Both the position numbers and the translations under genes were made by a program. A stretch of 64,000 nt of DNA from assembly GCA_903830285.1 (NCBI GenBank), contig CAIKTE010000302.1, positions 1-64,000 on the forward strand, in the 5' to 3' direction. The notes under the pieces are model-generated. The model did not search any database. It was not told where the DNA came from and worked only from the letters and a program-made list of their open reading frames with translations. Positions 46,667 through 55,589 of the stretch are shown here, in pieces. Position 1 is the stretch's first letter. Each line of letters opens with the position of its first letter. This DNA comes from an uncultured Chitinophagaceae bacterium. Lineage in GTDB: Bacteria; Bacteroidota; Bacteroidia; Chitinophagales; Chitinophagaceae.

Positions 46667-47959
46667 ATGTACCAACGCAGAAAATTTTTACAACAGGCAG
46701 GTTTATTGGCAGGGGCATTCTCTGCCAGCAGTTTATTCAACCAATTGCATGCTGCAGAAATGGAACATGCAGAAAAACGCATTAAGAATTTATCTCCCGA
46801 AGATGTTGCCGCAGATGAGGATTACTGGACTGTGATACAACAGGCATTTACAGTGAATCCGAATATCATCAATTTGAATAATGGTGGTGTAAGCCCTTCG
46901 CCACGAGTAGTTCAGGAAGCAGTGGAACGCTATAATAAATTGTCGAATGAAGGACCTTCCTATTATATGTGGCGGATCTTGGATCAGGGTAGAGAGCCAC
47001 TGCGACAAAAATTAGCAGAACTCGCAGGATGCAATCCGGAAGAAGTTGCCATCAACAGAAATGCAACTGAATCTTTGAACACGGTAATATTCGGATTGGA
47101 ATTAAAAGCAGGGGATGAGGTGATCGGCACCAAGCAGGATTATCCAAACATGATCAATGCCTGGCGTCAACGTGAACAAAGAGAAGGTATTAAATACATT
47201 CAAATCAGTTTTAATTTCCCGATAGAGAATGATGAAGAAATTGTAACTGCGTATGAAAATGCCATCACATCAAAAACAAAGATCATTCATGTAACGCATA
47301 TCATTAATTGGGTAGGACAGGTCATGCCGGTAAAAAAGATAGCACAGATGGCTCATAAGCATGGCATTGAAGTGATCTGCGATTCGGCACATTCATTTGC
47401 ATTATTGGATTATAAGATCCCTGATCTGGAATGTGATTACTGGGGAACATCACTGCATAAATTTTTAAGTGCTCCTATCGGAAGTGGAATGCTCTGGATC
47501 AAAAAAGAAAAGATCGAAAAGATATGGCCCTTGGTATGTAATGATAAGCCCAGAAGTGCCGATATCAGAAAATTTGAAACCCTTGGCACACGCAGTTTCC
47601 CGATCGAACAGGGAATAGGAGAAGCAGTTAACTTTCAAAATGCTATCGGCAATAAAAGAAAAGAAGAGCGGATCCGTTATTTAAAAAATTATTGGGCAGA
47701 AAGAGTAAGTGTTATTCCCAAAGTGAAAATAAACACATCATTAAAACCACAATATTCCTGCTCTATTTGCGGCGTTAGCATTGACGGTATGACCCCAGGA
47801 GAATTAGATGCTGCTTTATTCAATAACTATAAAATTCACACGGTAGGGATCGTTTGGGAGAATATCAGTTGTGTGCGTATCACGCCTCATGTATACACCA
47901 GAATTGAAGATCTGAATAAATTAGTGAGAGCGATTGATGAGATCGCCAAGAAAAAATAA
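46667..47959 (+). CDS. Exported class V aminotransferase-fold PLP enzyme (isopenicillin N epimerase-like)
   Basis: 430 residues. A twin-arginine leader (YQRRKFLQQAGLLAGAFSAS) precedes the fold. Seen: NLNNGGVSPSPRVVQEAVER, NRNATESLNTVIFGLELKAG, HITHI-like IIHVTHIINWVGQVMPV, CDSAHSFALLDY, and the PLP lysine in DYWGTSLHKFLSAPIGSGML. The nearest family is the isopenicillin-N-epimerase/cysteine-desulfurase group. Export of a folded, cofactor-bearing enzyme through Tat fits. Substrate unknown. Confidence 0.9.
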   Translation: MYQRRKFLQQAGLLAGAFSASSLFNQLHAAEMEHAEKRIKNLSPEDVAADEDYWTVIQQAFTVNPNIINLNNGGVSPSPRVVQEAVERYNKLSNEGPSYYMWRILDQGREPLRQKLAELAGCNPEEVAINRNATESLNTVIFGLELKAGDEVIGTKQDYPNMINAWRQREQREGIKYIQISFNFPIENDEEIVTAYENAITSKTKIIHVTHIINWVGQVMPVKKIAQMAHKHGIEVICDSAHSFALLDYKIPDLECDYWGTSLHKFLSAPIGSGMLWIKKEKIEKIWPLVCNDKPRSADIRKFETLGTRSFPIEQGIGEAVNFQNAIGNKRKEERIRYLKNYWAERVSVIPKVKINTSLKPQYSCSICGVSIDGMTPGELDAALFNNYKIHTVGIVWENISCVRITPHVYTRIEDLNKLVRAIDEIAKKK

Positions 47960-47960
47960 T

Positions 47961-48659
47961 TTACAAATCTCCCAATTGCGGGCGCAGTAAAATTTCTTCC
48001 ACGCAAGCTTGCTGCGATAATTGTGATGTGGCAAAGATCATTTTAGCAATATCATCTGCTTCCATGATCCTATTTGGATCTACGCCACTCCCGCTCCAGC
48101 TATCCGTATAAGCAGCGCCGGGTAAAACGGCCGTTACTTTAATATTGAAAGATTTTAGTTCTTCTCGCAGATTTTTACTGAAGCCCAGCATTGCAAACTT
48201 GCTGATGCTGTAACTTCCTCCATTTGCATACGCATCGATCGAAGCAATAGAACAAATATTAAAAATATGCCCGTTCTTATTTTTGATCATTGCAGGTAAT
48301 AACGCTCTTGTCAAATGATACGCACCATACAGATTTGTTTCGATCATTTGTTCCAGCAATCCATCTTCTTCTGAATGTACAGAGCCGGGTAAAAACTGTC
48401 CGGCATTATTTACCAATATATCCATAGTACCAAAACTTAAACACCAGTCAGCAAACCCAAGTACCGCTTCCTTATTACGCATATCAACAGGTTTTATATG
48501 AACAGTTGATCGTGGATATTTTTTGCGTAATTCATCAGCAGCCGCATTTAATTGTGATTCATTTCTGGCACACAAAAACAAAACATTTCCTGCTGCAGCA
48601 AACTGTTCAGCAATCGCTTTACCAAATCCTTTTGAGGCGCCTGTTATTATTATGTTCAT
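47961..48659 (-). CDS. Short-chain dehydrogenase/reductase
   Basis: 232 residues with the classical SDR set: TGASKGFGKAIAEQF (cofactor), DMRNKEAV, DILVNNAGQFLPG, ICSIASIDAYANGGSYSISK with the catalytic Ser-Tyr-Lys, and VLPGAAYTDSW. Similar to the ketoacyl-reductase-like SDRs of Bacteroidota with unknown substrate. Convergent with the class V PLP enzyme, stops one base apart, no terminator between them. Confidence 0.92.
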   Translation of the reverse strand: MNIIITGASKGFGKAIAEQFAAAGNVLFLCARNESQLNAAADELRKKYPRSTVHIKPVDMRNKEAVLGFADWCLSFGTMDILVNNAGQFLPGSVHSEEDGLLEQMIETNLYGAYHLTRALLPAMIKNKNGHIFNICSIASIDAYANGGSYSISKFAMLGFSKNLREELKSFNIKVTAVLPGAAYTDSWSGSGVDPNRIMEADDIAKMIFATSQLSQQACVEEILLRPQLGDL

Positions 48660-48752
48660 GGTTAATTTGTATTTAGCTGTTAGATTTGATGCTGCAAATA
48701 TCGTACATCGATGTTGTTAATTTAAAGAATGTGCATTAGATGAAACGTGATG

Positions 48753-48817
48753 TCACCTTGAGGCTCTCGAAAGGTGAATTTACTTTCATTAATCATGCTT
48801 CGAGTTCCTCAGCATGA
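48753..48817. repeat. Paired-hairpin intergenic repeat (REP-like)
   Basis: Two 23-base hairpins in inverted orientation 17 bases apart: CACCTT...AAGGTG (48754-48776) and CATGCT...AGCATG (48794-48816). Aligned on opposite strands they share the loop core (GAGG..CTCGA) and differ in the stem by paired changes that keep the hairpin. It lies just before the pyrimidine nucleotidase gene. Confidence 0.65.
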
Positions 48818-48857
48818 CAGTCCTTTCATCAACAACATTAAAACATTTAAAATATAC

Positions 48858-49553
48858 ATGGCTTATAAACATCTCTTTTTCGACCTCGATCACACATTGT
48901 GGGATTTTGAAATAAATACTAGGGAAACACTGCAGGATCTTTATAAGATCAATGCTTTGAATGAAAAAGGTGTGGACAATTTTGAAAAATTCTTTTCCAG
49001 TTACAGCTATCATAATCATTGCTTGTGGGACAAATACACTAAAGGTTTGATCAAACAGGATGAATTAAGATGGAAAAGAATGTGGTTGGCTTTATTGGAT
49101 TTTAAAATTGCAGATGAGGTTTTATCAAAGGATCTGTCGGTTCAATATCTGGATATTCTGCCTACCAAAAAAAATCTCTTCCCCTACACTTTTGAGATTT
49201 TGGACTATCTGAAGAATAAAGGTTACATCATGCACCTGATCACCAATGGATTTGAAACGGTGCAGCATAATAAATTACGCCATAGCAAGCTGACTGATTA
49301 TTTTGTGGAAGTGATCACCTCAGAAGCAAGCAACAGTTTAAAACCCAATAAAGAGATCTTTGAATTTGCTTTAGAAAAAGCAGGTGCAAGCATTGAGGAA
49401 AGCATTATGATCGGAGATAATTTAGATGCCGATATACAGGGAGGCATCAATGCAGGACTGGATACCATTTTTGTAAATCATCTGCAAGCCGAACCACATA
49501 TACATGCCACATATGTCATTCATCACCTGAAAGAACTGGAAAATATATTATAA
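48858..49553 (+). CDS. HAD-family pyrimidine 5'-nucleotidase (YjjG-type)
   Basis: 231 residues from the ATG at 48858 (MAYKHLFFDLDHTLWDFEIN). The frame opens 28 codons earlier, but that part is the intergenic repeat. HAD motifs: FFDLDHTLWD (nucleophile and acid Asp), LITNGFETVQ, SLKPNKEIFEFALEKAGA with the Lys, and MIGDNLDADIQGGINAGLDT. YjjG-type enzymes remove non-canonical pyrimidine nucleotides, a house-cleaning function. The terminator follows two bases after the stop. Confidence 0.93.
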   Translation: MAYKHLFFDLDHTLWDFEINTRETLQDLYKINALNEKGVDNFEKFFSSYSYHNHCLWDKYTKGLIKQDELRWKRMWLALLDFKIADEVLSKDLSVQYLDILPTKKNLFPYTFEILDYLKNKGYIMHLITNGFETVQHNKLRHSKLTDYFVEVITSEASNSLKPNKEIFEFALEKAGASIEESIMIGDNLDADIQGGINAGLDTIFVNHLQAEPHIHATYVIHHLKELENIL

Positions 49554-49555
49554 AT

Positions 49556-49587
49556 AAAAAAGCCTCATCGTTGATGAGGCTTTTTTT
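49556..49587. terminator. Bidirectional intrinsic terminator
   Basis: AAAAAAGCCTCATC pairs with GATGAGGCTTTTTT around GTT; serves the plus-strand nucleotidase gene and the minus-strand small secreted protein. Confidence 0.9.
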
Positions 49588-49600
49588 ATGCGAATGCCGA

Positions 49601-49786
49601 TTAAGCTTTCTTTACATCTTTTGTTTTACTGTCTTTCATATCTTTTTTGTCGCACTTGTCTTTTTTGCATTCTTTGCCTTTGCAGCATTCTTTACCGCAG
49701 GTCTTTGTTTCTTTTTTGGCATCCTGCGCAAAAGCAATACCTGTTACCAGAAAAGCGGCAGTTGCAAGCATTAATAATTTTTTCAT
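49601..49786 (-). CDS. Small secreted Cys/Lys-rich protein
   Basis: 61 residues: signal peptide MKKLLMLATAAFLVTGIAFA, then a mature peptide of about 40 residues that is nearly all Lys, Asp and Glu with four Cys (TCGKECCKGKECKKDKCDKK). It is too simple for homology but has a proper signal, start, spacing and terminator, so it is a real gene. The Cys and charge pattern suggests metal binding or a disulfide-knotted envelope peptide; that is inference. Confidence 0.7.
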   Translation of the reverse strand: MKKLLMLATAAFLVTGIAFAQDAKKETKTCGKECCKGKECKKDKCDKKDMKDSKTKDVKKA

Positions 49787-49889
49787 AGTCTCTGTTTTAA
49801 GTAGTTTTTATTTTTATAAATGTACCCAATTTAAAAGAAAAGAAACATTATAAACAAATTTTAACCCAATTTTTGATAAATGGCAATAC

Positions 49890-50549
49890 CTAAGCCCAGC
49901 TTGCTAAAACAGTCACCCCTCCTTTTACCGCCTGATTCAAACTAACAATGACCTTTGTTCCAACAGGTAATAAAACATCAACCCTGCTTCCGAATTTGAT
50001 GAAGCCGTATTCGTGACACTGTTTAACGTGTTCACCTACACTCGTATAATTACAGATACGTTTTGCCAATGCTCCGGCAATTTGTTTGTATAAAATTGTT
50101 CCGTGGTTATTTTTTACAGCAACACTCCATCTTTCATTTTCAGTAGATGATTTGGGATGCCAAGCCACCAAATATTTTCCTTTGTGATATTTGTTGTATA
50201 CCACTTCACCGCTTACAGGGTTTCTGTTCACATGCACATTAGCCGGGCTCATAAAAATGCTTACCTGAATGCGCTTGTCATTAAAATATTCTTCATCAAT
50301 TCTTTCTTCGATCACCACCACTTTACCATCGGCCGGACAAATGATCTCATTGTCATTGATGGTCAATTTTCTTTCCGGTATCCTGAAAAATGAGATCAGG
50401 AACAATAAAATGAATAAAGTAGCCACAAAAACCGAAAAAGAAAGCCAGTATAATTCTGAACTGATAAATGTAAACGAAAACACATTCAGCACACCAAAGA
50501 TCAATGCTGCAATACCAATAGTGCGAAAGCCTTCCCTGTGAATAGTCAT
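49890..50549 (-). CDS. psd: Phosphatidylserine decarboxylase proenzyme
   Basis: 219 residues, the short archaeal/Bacteroidota-type. Two N-terminal membrane helices (FRTIGIAALIFGVLNVFSFT; LSFSVFVATLFILLFLIS), NEIICPADGKVV, SIFMSPANVHVNRNPVSGEV, and the self-cleavage site FIKFGSRVDVLLP where Ser188 becomes the pyruvoyl group. It makes phosphatidylethanolamine from phosphatidylserine. Lies downstream of cdsA on the same strand, so the two successive lipid enzymes probably share control, although a repeat of about 160 bases sits between them. Confidence 0.92.
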   Translation of the reverse strand: MTIHREGFRTIGIAALIFGVLNVFSFTFISSELYWLSFSVFVATLFILLFLISFFRIPERKLTINDNEIICPADGKVVVIEERIDEEYFNDKRIQVSIFMSPANVHVNRNPVSGEVVYNKYHKGKYLVAWHPKSSTENERWSVAVKNNHGTILYKQIAGALAKRICNYTSVGEHVKQCHEYGFIKFGSRVDVLLPVGTKVIVSLNQAVKGGVTVLASWA

Positions 50550-50593
50550 CTCTTATAATTGAGCGACAAATATAAAAGAAAGAGATGAGATAG

Positions 50594-50754
50594 AACACGG
50601 ATAACACTGATGAGACGGATTTTCACTGGTTCAAGTTCTGTAATTAAAAATATTCAATTTAGAAGTTCATATAATACTGACGATTCGACCCTTTTGAATA
50701 TTATCTGAGTTTATCTGTTTTATCCTTGTCATCAGTGTGCCATCCTTCGCTTAA
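50594..50754. repeat. Inverted pair of degenerate ACACGGAT-type repeats
   Basis: The left arm (50594-50627) reads as degenerate tandem ACACGGATAACACTGATGAG units. The right arm (about 50699-50754) holds the same family on the other strand (CACACTGATGACAAGGATAA, continuing with AACAGAT units). This family is common between Bacteroidota genes. Confidence 0.55.
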
Positions 50755-50758
50755 ATCT

Positions 50759-51634
50759 TTAAATAAAGAATTTCAAAAACAACCATACAACAGGTGTAGC
50801 GATCAATAAAGAATCGAAACGATCTAAAAATCCCCCATGGCCCGGCATGATCTGTCCGCTATCTTTTACATTGGCCATGCGCTTTAATTTACTTTCGAGC
50901 AGATCTCCAAGTGTACCAAATACAGAAGATATAAAGGCTATTAGCAGAAAAATTGATTCCTCATTTTTAGCCTTCATCAGATATGCTACTAATCCAATTA
51001 CGGCAACTGATAAAATAATACCCCCGATCGTTCCTTCCCAGGTTTTTTTTGGAGATATCTTGGATAGCGGTGTTTTACCAATGAAAGAACCGACAATGTA
51101 TGCCATTGTATCGTTGATCCATATTGAAATAATAATAGCTAAGGGAAAGATCATTCCAAAATCCAACAAATCTGGTCCTTTAAATCCTATTCCGATATTT
51201 CTTATGTCGATCATCAATCCCCAGCTCAAAGAAATATAGATCAACCCCAATAATGAGTAGCCAATCAATTTTAGATTCAATTGTTTTTTAAAAACAATTT
51301 CTTTCCCCAATAATAATATGGCAATGATCAACATCATCAACCAACCGATACCCTGCAATTCAACAGATCCTATTTTGTATGCATGATTCGTCATCCAGAA
51401 TAGGAACATCCATCCCAACAACATCACTGCATATTTATGGAATGCCGATATGTTTTTATAATCAGGATCGATCAACCCAACTAATTTTTGGTATTCGATC
51501 CAGCAGCCGAAATGAATTACTGAGAATAAAACAAGAAAGCTCCATTGATTGATCAATAATCCCGCAAGCATCACTGCAGCAAAGATGATCGCAGTGAGTG
51601 TTCGAGTTTTAAATGTTTGAAAGTTAAATGCCAT
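50759..51634 (-). CDS. cdsA: Phosphatidate cytidylyltransferase
   Basis: 291 residues with about eight membrane helices. The CDP-diacylglycerol synthase signature is present near the C-terminus: SKISPKKTWEGTIGG, followed by SSVFGTLGDLLESKLKRMAN, VKDSGQIMPGHGGFLDRFDS. It makes CDP-diacylglycerol, the precursor of all phospholipids. Gene order CPBP protease, DUF2007, cdsA, psd on one strand supports a membrane-lipid operon. Confidence 0.95.
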   Translation of the reverse strand: MAFNFQTFKTRTLTAIIFAAVMLAGLLINQWSFLVLFSVIHFGCWIEYQKLVGLIDPDYKNISAFHKYAVMLLGWMFLFWMTNHAYKIGSVELQGIGWLMMLIIAILLLGKEIVFKKQLNLKLIGYSLLGLIYISLSWGLMIDIRNIGIGFKGPDLLDFGMIFPLAIIISIWINDTMAYIVGSFIGKTPLSKISPKKTWEGTIGGIILSVAVIGLVAYLMKAKNEESIFLLIAFISSVFGTLGDLLESKLKRMANVKDSGQIMPGHGGFLDRFDSLLIATPVVWLFLKFFI

Positions 51635-51689
51635 CAGGGCTAAGATTTTAAAACACGAATTACGCTATAATTTTTAATAATTGAATTTC

Positions 51690-51896
51690 TTAATTCAGCA
51701 ATGCTTTTTGCAGCAGGCCATTTGCCAATTCTTTGAAATGGGCCGGAACATAAATTTCAATATCGCCGAAATTGAGATAGCTGCTGTCTAATTTATTCAG
51801 CACCTGCACAGGGATCTCATTCTCTTCCAGCATGCCTTGTATGATACTTGCTTCGGTGTAATCACGCGTTTTAAATAATAGGTGCCACTGTTTCAT
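51690..51896 (-). CDS. DUF2007 family protein (putative signal-transducing PII-like)
   Basis: 68 residues from the ATG at 51896 (MKQWHLLFKTRDYTEASIIQ), preferred over the frame opening at 51950. The family pattern is the start strand, GMLEENEIPVQVLNKLDSSY and GDIEIYVPAHFKELANGLLQ. Known only as a small ferredoxin-like domain. It overlaps the 3' end of the CPBP gene by 26 bases, so translation is coupled. Function unknown. Confidence 0.85.
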   Translation of the reverse strand: MKQWHLLFKTRDYTEASIIQGMLEENEIPVQVLNKLDSSYLNFGDIEIYVPAHFKELANGLLQKALLN

Positions 51897-52941
51897 TTTC
51901 GAAAGGGTTATCGCTTGCTGTATGTGTGTTATCAATTGTATCAGCACCAATTCTAGTGCTTTCTTTTTTAAATGCCCGCAACAATGGAATTAAAGCAGAT
52001 ATTCCCGCTATCACCAATAGAATAGTTGGTAAAATAGAAAGCGTTCCGGAGAAAAAAGGCATATTATCATCCAATGCTTCTTTTGGTATTTTCCCGTTTT
52101 TGCTCATCGCATACAATTGTGTAACAGCAATACCATTATTTAAAAAGTGCGCAAAGATATTCAGCCAGATATTTTTACTGTAATAAAATAGCAGTCCCAA
52201 AATAACGCCTAGTGCAGCTCTTGGTAAAAACCCATAATAGCTTACATGCACAGCACTGAATAAAATGCTGGTTATAATTATTCCTACCCATACATTACCA
52301 AACCATTTAATGAACAACTGTTGAAACCCTCCCCTAAATAAAACTTCTTCAAAAATGGCAGGAGCCAATGCAATGACAGTTAGCGTAAAAAGATAATCCC
52401 AGATCGTTTTCATGTTTGCCATTGCCATGATCTGATCGGAATATTCATCTTCCCATTTATGAAATTTCAGCGCCCATTTTTTGGAAATAGGGATCATTTC
52501 GTTGAGTTCTCCTAATGCACCGCTTAAAAACAGTCCTACCAACACAATGATCACCACAAATAAGATTTGTTTCTTACTCACCAGTGACCGAAACCCTAAA
52601 TGCTGTAAAGGGTTTCTGTTTACAACTAATGCATAAAAAAAGGCTGGCAGAAAAAACATACCGAATGAAGCTACCAGTTGCATCAGTTTTGCCGCATTAC
52701 CAAAAGCCGGATTCAGCAGATCTTTTTCAATGTTTGTAGGAAAAGATCCCGTCATCATCATCCATACGAGAACCGATAACAAACCACCGGCAATAAGACC
52801 GCCTCCGATCATTCCAATCAAAATTCCAAACTGGCCAAAATAACTGATGGCAGGTTTATTATTTTTTACTGCAACTGCGGGCATTACATCACCATCAACG
52901 TATTGTTTAATTATTTCTTCCGGAGATTCCTCTAAATGCAT
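51871..52941 (-). CDS. CPBP family intramembrane glutamic protease
   Basis: 356 residues with about eight membrane helices. The Rce1/CPBP motifs are complete: EEVLFRGGFQQ (catalytic Glu pair plus Arg), SILFSAVHVSY (FxxxH) and IFAHFLNNGIAV (HxxxN). The N-terminal 30 residues (MHLEESPEEIIKQYVDGDVM) form a soluble head. Members process or protect against peptides and lipoproteins in the membrane. First of the minus-strand run towards cdsA and psd. Confidence 0.92.
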   Translation of the reverse strand: MHLEESPEEIIKQYVDGDVMPAVAVKNNKPAISYFGQFGILIGMIGGGLIAGGLLSVLVWMMMTGSFPTNIEKDLLNPAFGNAAKLMQLVASFGMFFLPAFFYALVVNRNPLQHLGFRSLVSKKQILFVVIIVLVGLFLSGALGELNEMIPISKKWALKFHKWEDEYSDQIMAMANMKTIWDYLFTLTVIALAPAIFEEVLFRGGFQQLFIKWFGNVWVGIIITSILFSAVHVSYYGFLPRAALGVILGLLFYYSKNIWLNIFAHFLNNGIAVTQLYAMSKNGKIPKEALDDNMPFFSGTLSILPTILLVIAGISALIPLLRAFKKESTRIGADTIDNTHTASDNPFENETVAPII

Positions 52942-52968
52942 AAAAAAGTTTACTTAAAGAATAGAATG

Positions 52969-52976
52969 TAAATTTG
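52969..52976 (+). promoter_or_regulatory. -7-like box before dusB
   Basis: TAAATTTG matches TAnnTTTG, 38 bases before the dusB start. A weak TTTA stands at 52949; the spacing is short, so confidence is limited. Confidence 0.35.
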
Positions 52977-53014
52977 CAACTCTTTCCTGATTGGAAAGAT
53001 AATGGATTTGATGA

Positions 53015-54052
53015 ATGGTAAAAATAGGCAACATAGAACTTCCCGATTTCCCTTTATTACTCGCACCCATGGAAGATGTGAGCGATCCTCCGTTTCGTGC
53101 CGTGTGCAAAGAAAATGGCGCCGATCTGATGTTCACTGAATTTATTTCGAGTGAGGGTTTGATCCGTGATGCCATCAAGAGCCGTCAAAAATTAGACATC
53201 TTCGACTATGAACGTCCGGTTGGTATTCAGATCTTTGGCGGTGATGAAGAAGCCATGGCAATGAGTGCAAAAATAGTTTCAGTGGTAGAGCCTGATCTCG
53301 TTGATATCAATTTTGGTTGCCCTGTAAAGAAAGTAGTGACGAAAGGTGCCGGTGCCGGTGTGTTGAAAGATATTAATATGATGGTGAAATTGACAGAAGC
53401 TGTTGTTCGCAGCACCCCATTGCCGGTTACCGTAAAAACTAGATTGGGCTGGGATGATAACACTAAAAACATTGAAGAAGTTGCTGAACGATTACAAGAT
53501 GTTGGCATTAAAGCGTTGAGCATTCACGGGCGCACTCGTTCACAGATGTATAAAGGTGAGGCCGACTGGACCTTGATCGCTAAAGTGAAAAATAATCCAC
53601 GCATCAGCATTCCGATCTTTGGTAATGGTGATATTGATTCACCTCAAAAAGCTTTGGAATATAAAAACCGTTATGGTGTGGATGGTATCATGATCGGTCG
53701 TGCTGCCATTGGCTATCCCTGGATCTTTTCTGAAATAAAATATTTTCTGCAACATGGCATAATGCCCGCCTCGCCTGATATACACCAAAGAGTTTCAGTC
53801 ATCAAAAAACATTTGTACAAAAGCATTGAATGGAAAAAAGGCATGCTGGGCATTTTAGAAATGCGCAGTCATTATGCTAATTATTTAAAAGGATTCCCCG
53901 ATATAAAACAATACCGCAATAAACTGGTTCAGCTAAAGACCATTGAAGAGATTGAAGAAACACTAAGTGAAATTGAAACTAAATATGCCGGATTGGAAAT
54001 AGCAAGAACACCCATTGAATTGATCAATTATCACGAGAACTGCCCACTGTAG
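53015..54052 (+). CDS. dusB: tRNA-dihydrouridine synthase B
   Basis: 345 residues of the FMN TIM barrel: PLLLAPMEDVSDPPFRAVCK, NFGCPVKKVVTKGAGAGVLK with the catalytic Cys in the GCP motif, VTVKTRLGWDD, ALSIHGRTRSQMYKGEADW, and GNGDIDSPQKALEY followed by GIMIGRAAIGYPWIFSEIK. It reduces uridines in the tRNA D-loop. The C-terminal helical tRNA-binding domain (EMRSHYANYLKGFPDIKQYR) is complete. Confidence 0.95.
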   Translation: MVKIGNIELPDFPLLLAPMEDVSDPPFRAVCKENGADLMFTEFISSEGLIRDAIKSRQKLDIFDYERPVGIQIFGGDEEAMAMSAKIVSVVEPDLVDINFGCPVKKVVTKGAGAGVLKDINMMVKLTEAVVRSTPLPVTVKTRLGWDDNTKNIEEVAERLQDVGIKALSIHGRTRSQMYKGEADWTLIAKVKNNPRISIPIFGNGDIDSPQKALEYKNRYGVDGIMIGRAAIGYPWIFSEIKYFLQHGIMPASPDIHQRVSVIKKHLYKSIEWKKGMLGILEMRSHYANYLKGFPDIKQYRNKLVQLKTIEEIEETLSEIETKYAGLEIARTPIELINYHENCPL

Positions 54053-54171
54053 CTGCCCACTCCCCTCCATTTTAATACGGATTTTATTCACCTAACTGCT
54101 TGCATTTGTGAGTTCCATGTTGTATTTTTCTAAATTGATCATATTTCTCATTATTAAACCTAACAATTGTT

Positions 54172-54696
54172 ATGAAAAAATTATTTACGTTTTGCATTAT
54201 TGCCATCGCTTTATCAGCTTGCAATAGTGCTAATAAACCTGCCGCCACAACAGCAACTGCTGACACAACAGTGTATCCTTACAAAGCAACTTATTCTTCG
54301 GCATTTACCTGTTCGGACAATAGCAAAAATGCAGTTGCCGTATTACAATCTTATAAAGATTGGGAAGACAATAAATTAAGCAATGGAACGGCCTATTTTG
54401 CCGATACTGTTGCCATGAACTATTCGGATGGCTCAAAATTAATGTTGGGAAGGGACAGCATTCTTCATTATTGGCAAAAATTCAGAGATAGTTTAACGAG
54501 TTCAAAAATTGAAGTGGTAGCCTGGGATAATTTACACAGTACCGATAAAAATGAAGATTGGGTAAGTGTTTGGTACAAACAAACCGATACTTATAAAACA
54601 GGTAAAGTAGATTCTGCTTTTTATCAGGATGATAACAAAATTGCAAATGGTAAAATAAGTTTTATCAGTTCTAAAAAACAAAACTTAAAGAAATAA
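54172..54696 (+). CDS. NTF2-like lipoprotein
   Basis: 174 residues. Lipoprotein signal MKKLFTFCIIAIALSAC with Cys17 for lipidation, a Thr/Ala-rich linker (SANKPAATTATADTT), then one NTF2/SnoaL-like fold shown by YKDWEDNKLSNGTAYFADTV, AMNYSDGSKLMLGRDSILHY and EDWVSVWYKQTDTY. No catalytic residues can be assigned. Monocistronic with a terminator 20 bases after its stop. Confidence 0.82.
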   Translation: MKKLFTFCIIAIALSACNSANKPAATTATADTTVYPYKATYSSAFTCSDNSKNAVAVLQSYKDWEDNKLSNGTAYFADTVAMNYSDGSKLMLGRDSILHYWQKFRDSLTSSKIEVVAWDNLHSTDKNEDWVSVWYKQTDTYKTGKVDSAFYQDDNKIANGKISFISSKKQNLKK

Positions 54697-54715
54697 TTTC
54701 TTTGTTTACAAATAC

Positions 54716-54746
54716 AAAAGCCATCCTATGATCAGGATGGCTTTTT
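54716..54746. terminator. Bidirectional intrinsic terminator
   Basis: AAAAGCCATCCT pairs with AGGATGGCTTTT around ATGATC, between convergent genes at 54172 and 54766. Confidence 0.88.
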
Positions 54747-54765
54747 ATTTTTTGTCAGTTTTTGT

Positions 54766-55545
54766 TTAACTCGCTTTATCCTGCATCATTCTTACGATCT
54801 TCAACACCAAACTTCTGGGTGTAACCCTGATCGAATTTGCCATGATATAATTCATCGCTCCGGGTATGCAAACCTTTGTTCCTTTCATCAAATGCTTGTA
54901 CCCGAATGCCGCAATTTCTTCTGATCCTGGCAATTTCTTTCCTTTCACCAATCTGCTTTCTTCCAGTGCTGCAGCTTTTTGAAATCCGCTTTCAAATGCA
55001 CCCGGACATAAAGCAGTAACAGTAACTCCTGTTCCTTCCAATTCGTTAGAGATCGCCTCGCTGAAATGCAGTACAAATGCCTTGCTCGCATAATAAACAC
55101 TCATAGTTGGCCCAGGTTGAAAAGCGGCTGTCGATGCAACATTCAATACTTTGCCAAATTTATTCTTCAGCATGGCAGGCAAGAATAAATGAGTGAGTTT
55201 AGTTAATGCCATGATATTGAGATTGATCATCTCTTCCTGCTTCTTCCAATCGCCTTCCGCAAATAAATTATAATCCCCAAAACCGGCATTGTTCACCAAA
55301 TAGTCAATAGCAATGTTTTGTTGCTGAAGTTCCGCATAAACTTCTTCTACTTGTTGCAAAACACTCAGGTCCTTTGCGATCACTTTTACATCAACACCAA
55401 ATTCTTGATGCAATTCAGCTGCTATGCTCTTTAACTTGGTTTCATTTCTTGCAACCAAAACAAGATTGGTTTTATCTTTTGCAAACAGTTTTGCAAACTC
55501 TTCGCCGATGCCACTTGATGCACCTGTGATTAATGCTGTTTTCAT
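54766..55545 (-). CDS. Short-chain dehydrogenase/reductase (DltE-like)
   Basis: 259 residues with TGASSGIGEEFAKLF, NLVLVARNETKLKSIAAEL, YLVNNAGFGDYNLF, NVASTAAFQPGPTMSVYYAS and the catalytic YYASKAF. The branch of SDRs with GFGDYNLF and a C-tail LVLKIVRMMQDKAS is the DltE-like group of unknown substrate. Followed 44 bases later on the minus strand by the glutathione peroxidase gene's end, in the same direction, so co-transcription from that gene is possible. Confidence 0.92.
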   Translation of the reverse strand: MKTALITGASSGIGEEFAKLFAKDKTNLVLVARNETKLKSIAAELHQEFGVDVKVIAKDLSVLQQVEEVYAELQQQNIAIDYLVNNAGFGDYNLFAEGDWKKQEEMINLNIMALTKLTHLFLPAMLKNKFGKVLNVASTAAFQPGPTMSVYYASKAFVLHFSEAISNELEGTGVTVTALCPGAFESGFQKAAALEESRLVKGKKLPGSEEIAAFGYKHLMKGTKVCIPGAMNYIMANSIRVTPRSLVLKIVRMMQDKAS

Positions 55546-55589
55546 TTTATTAAATTAACTGTATTTGGAAAGACGATTGAATCCCCTTT

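Noticed and set aside
50627-50640. GGTTCAAGTTC resembling a tRNA T-arm
   Set aside because: No acceptor stem or anticodon arm around it; lies in a repeat-rich gap.
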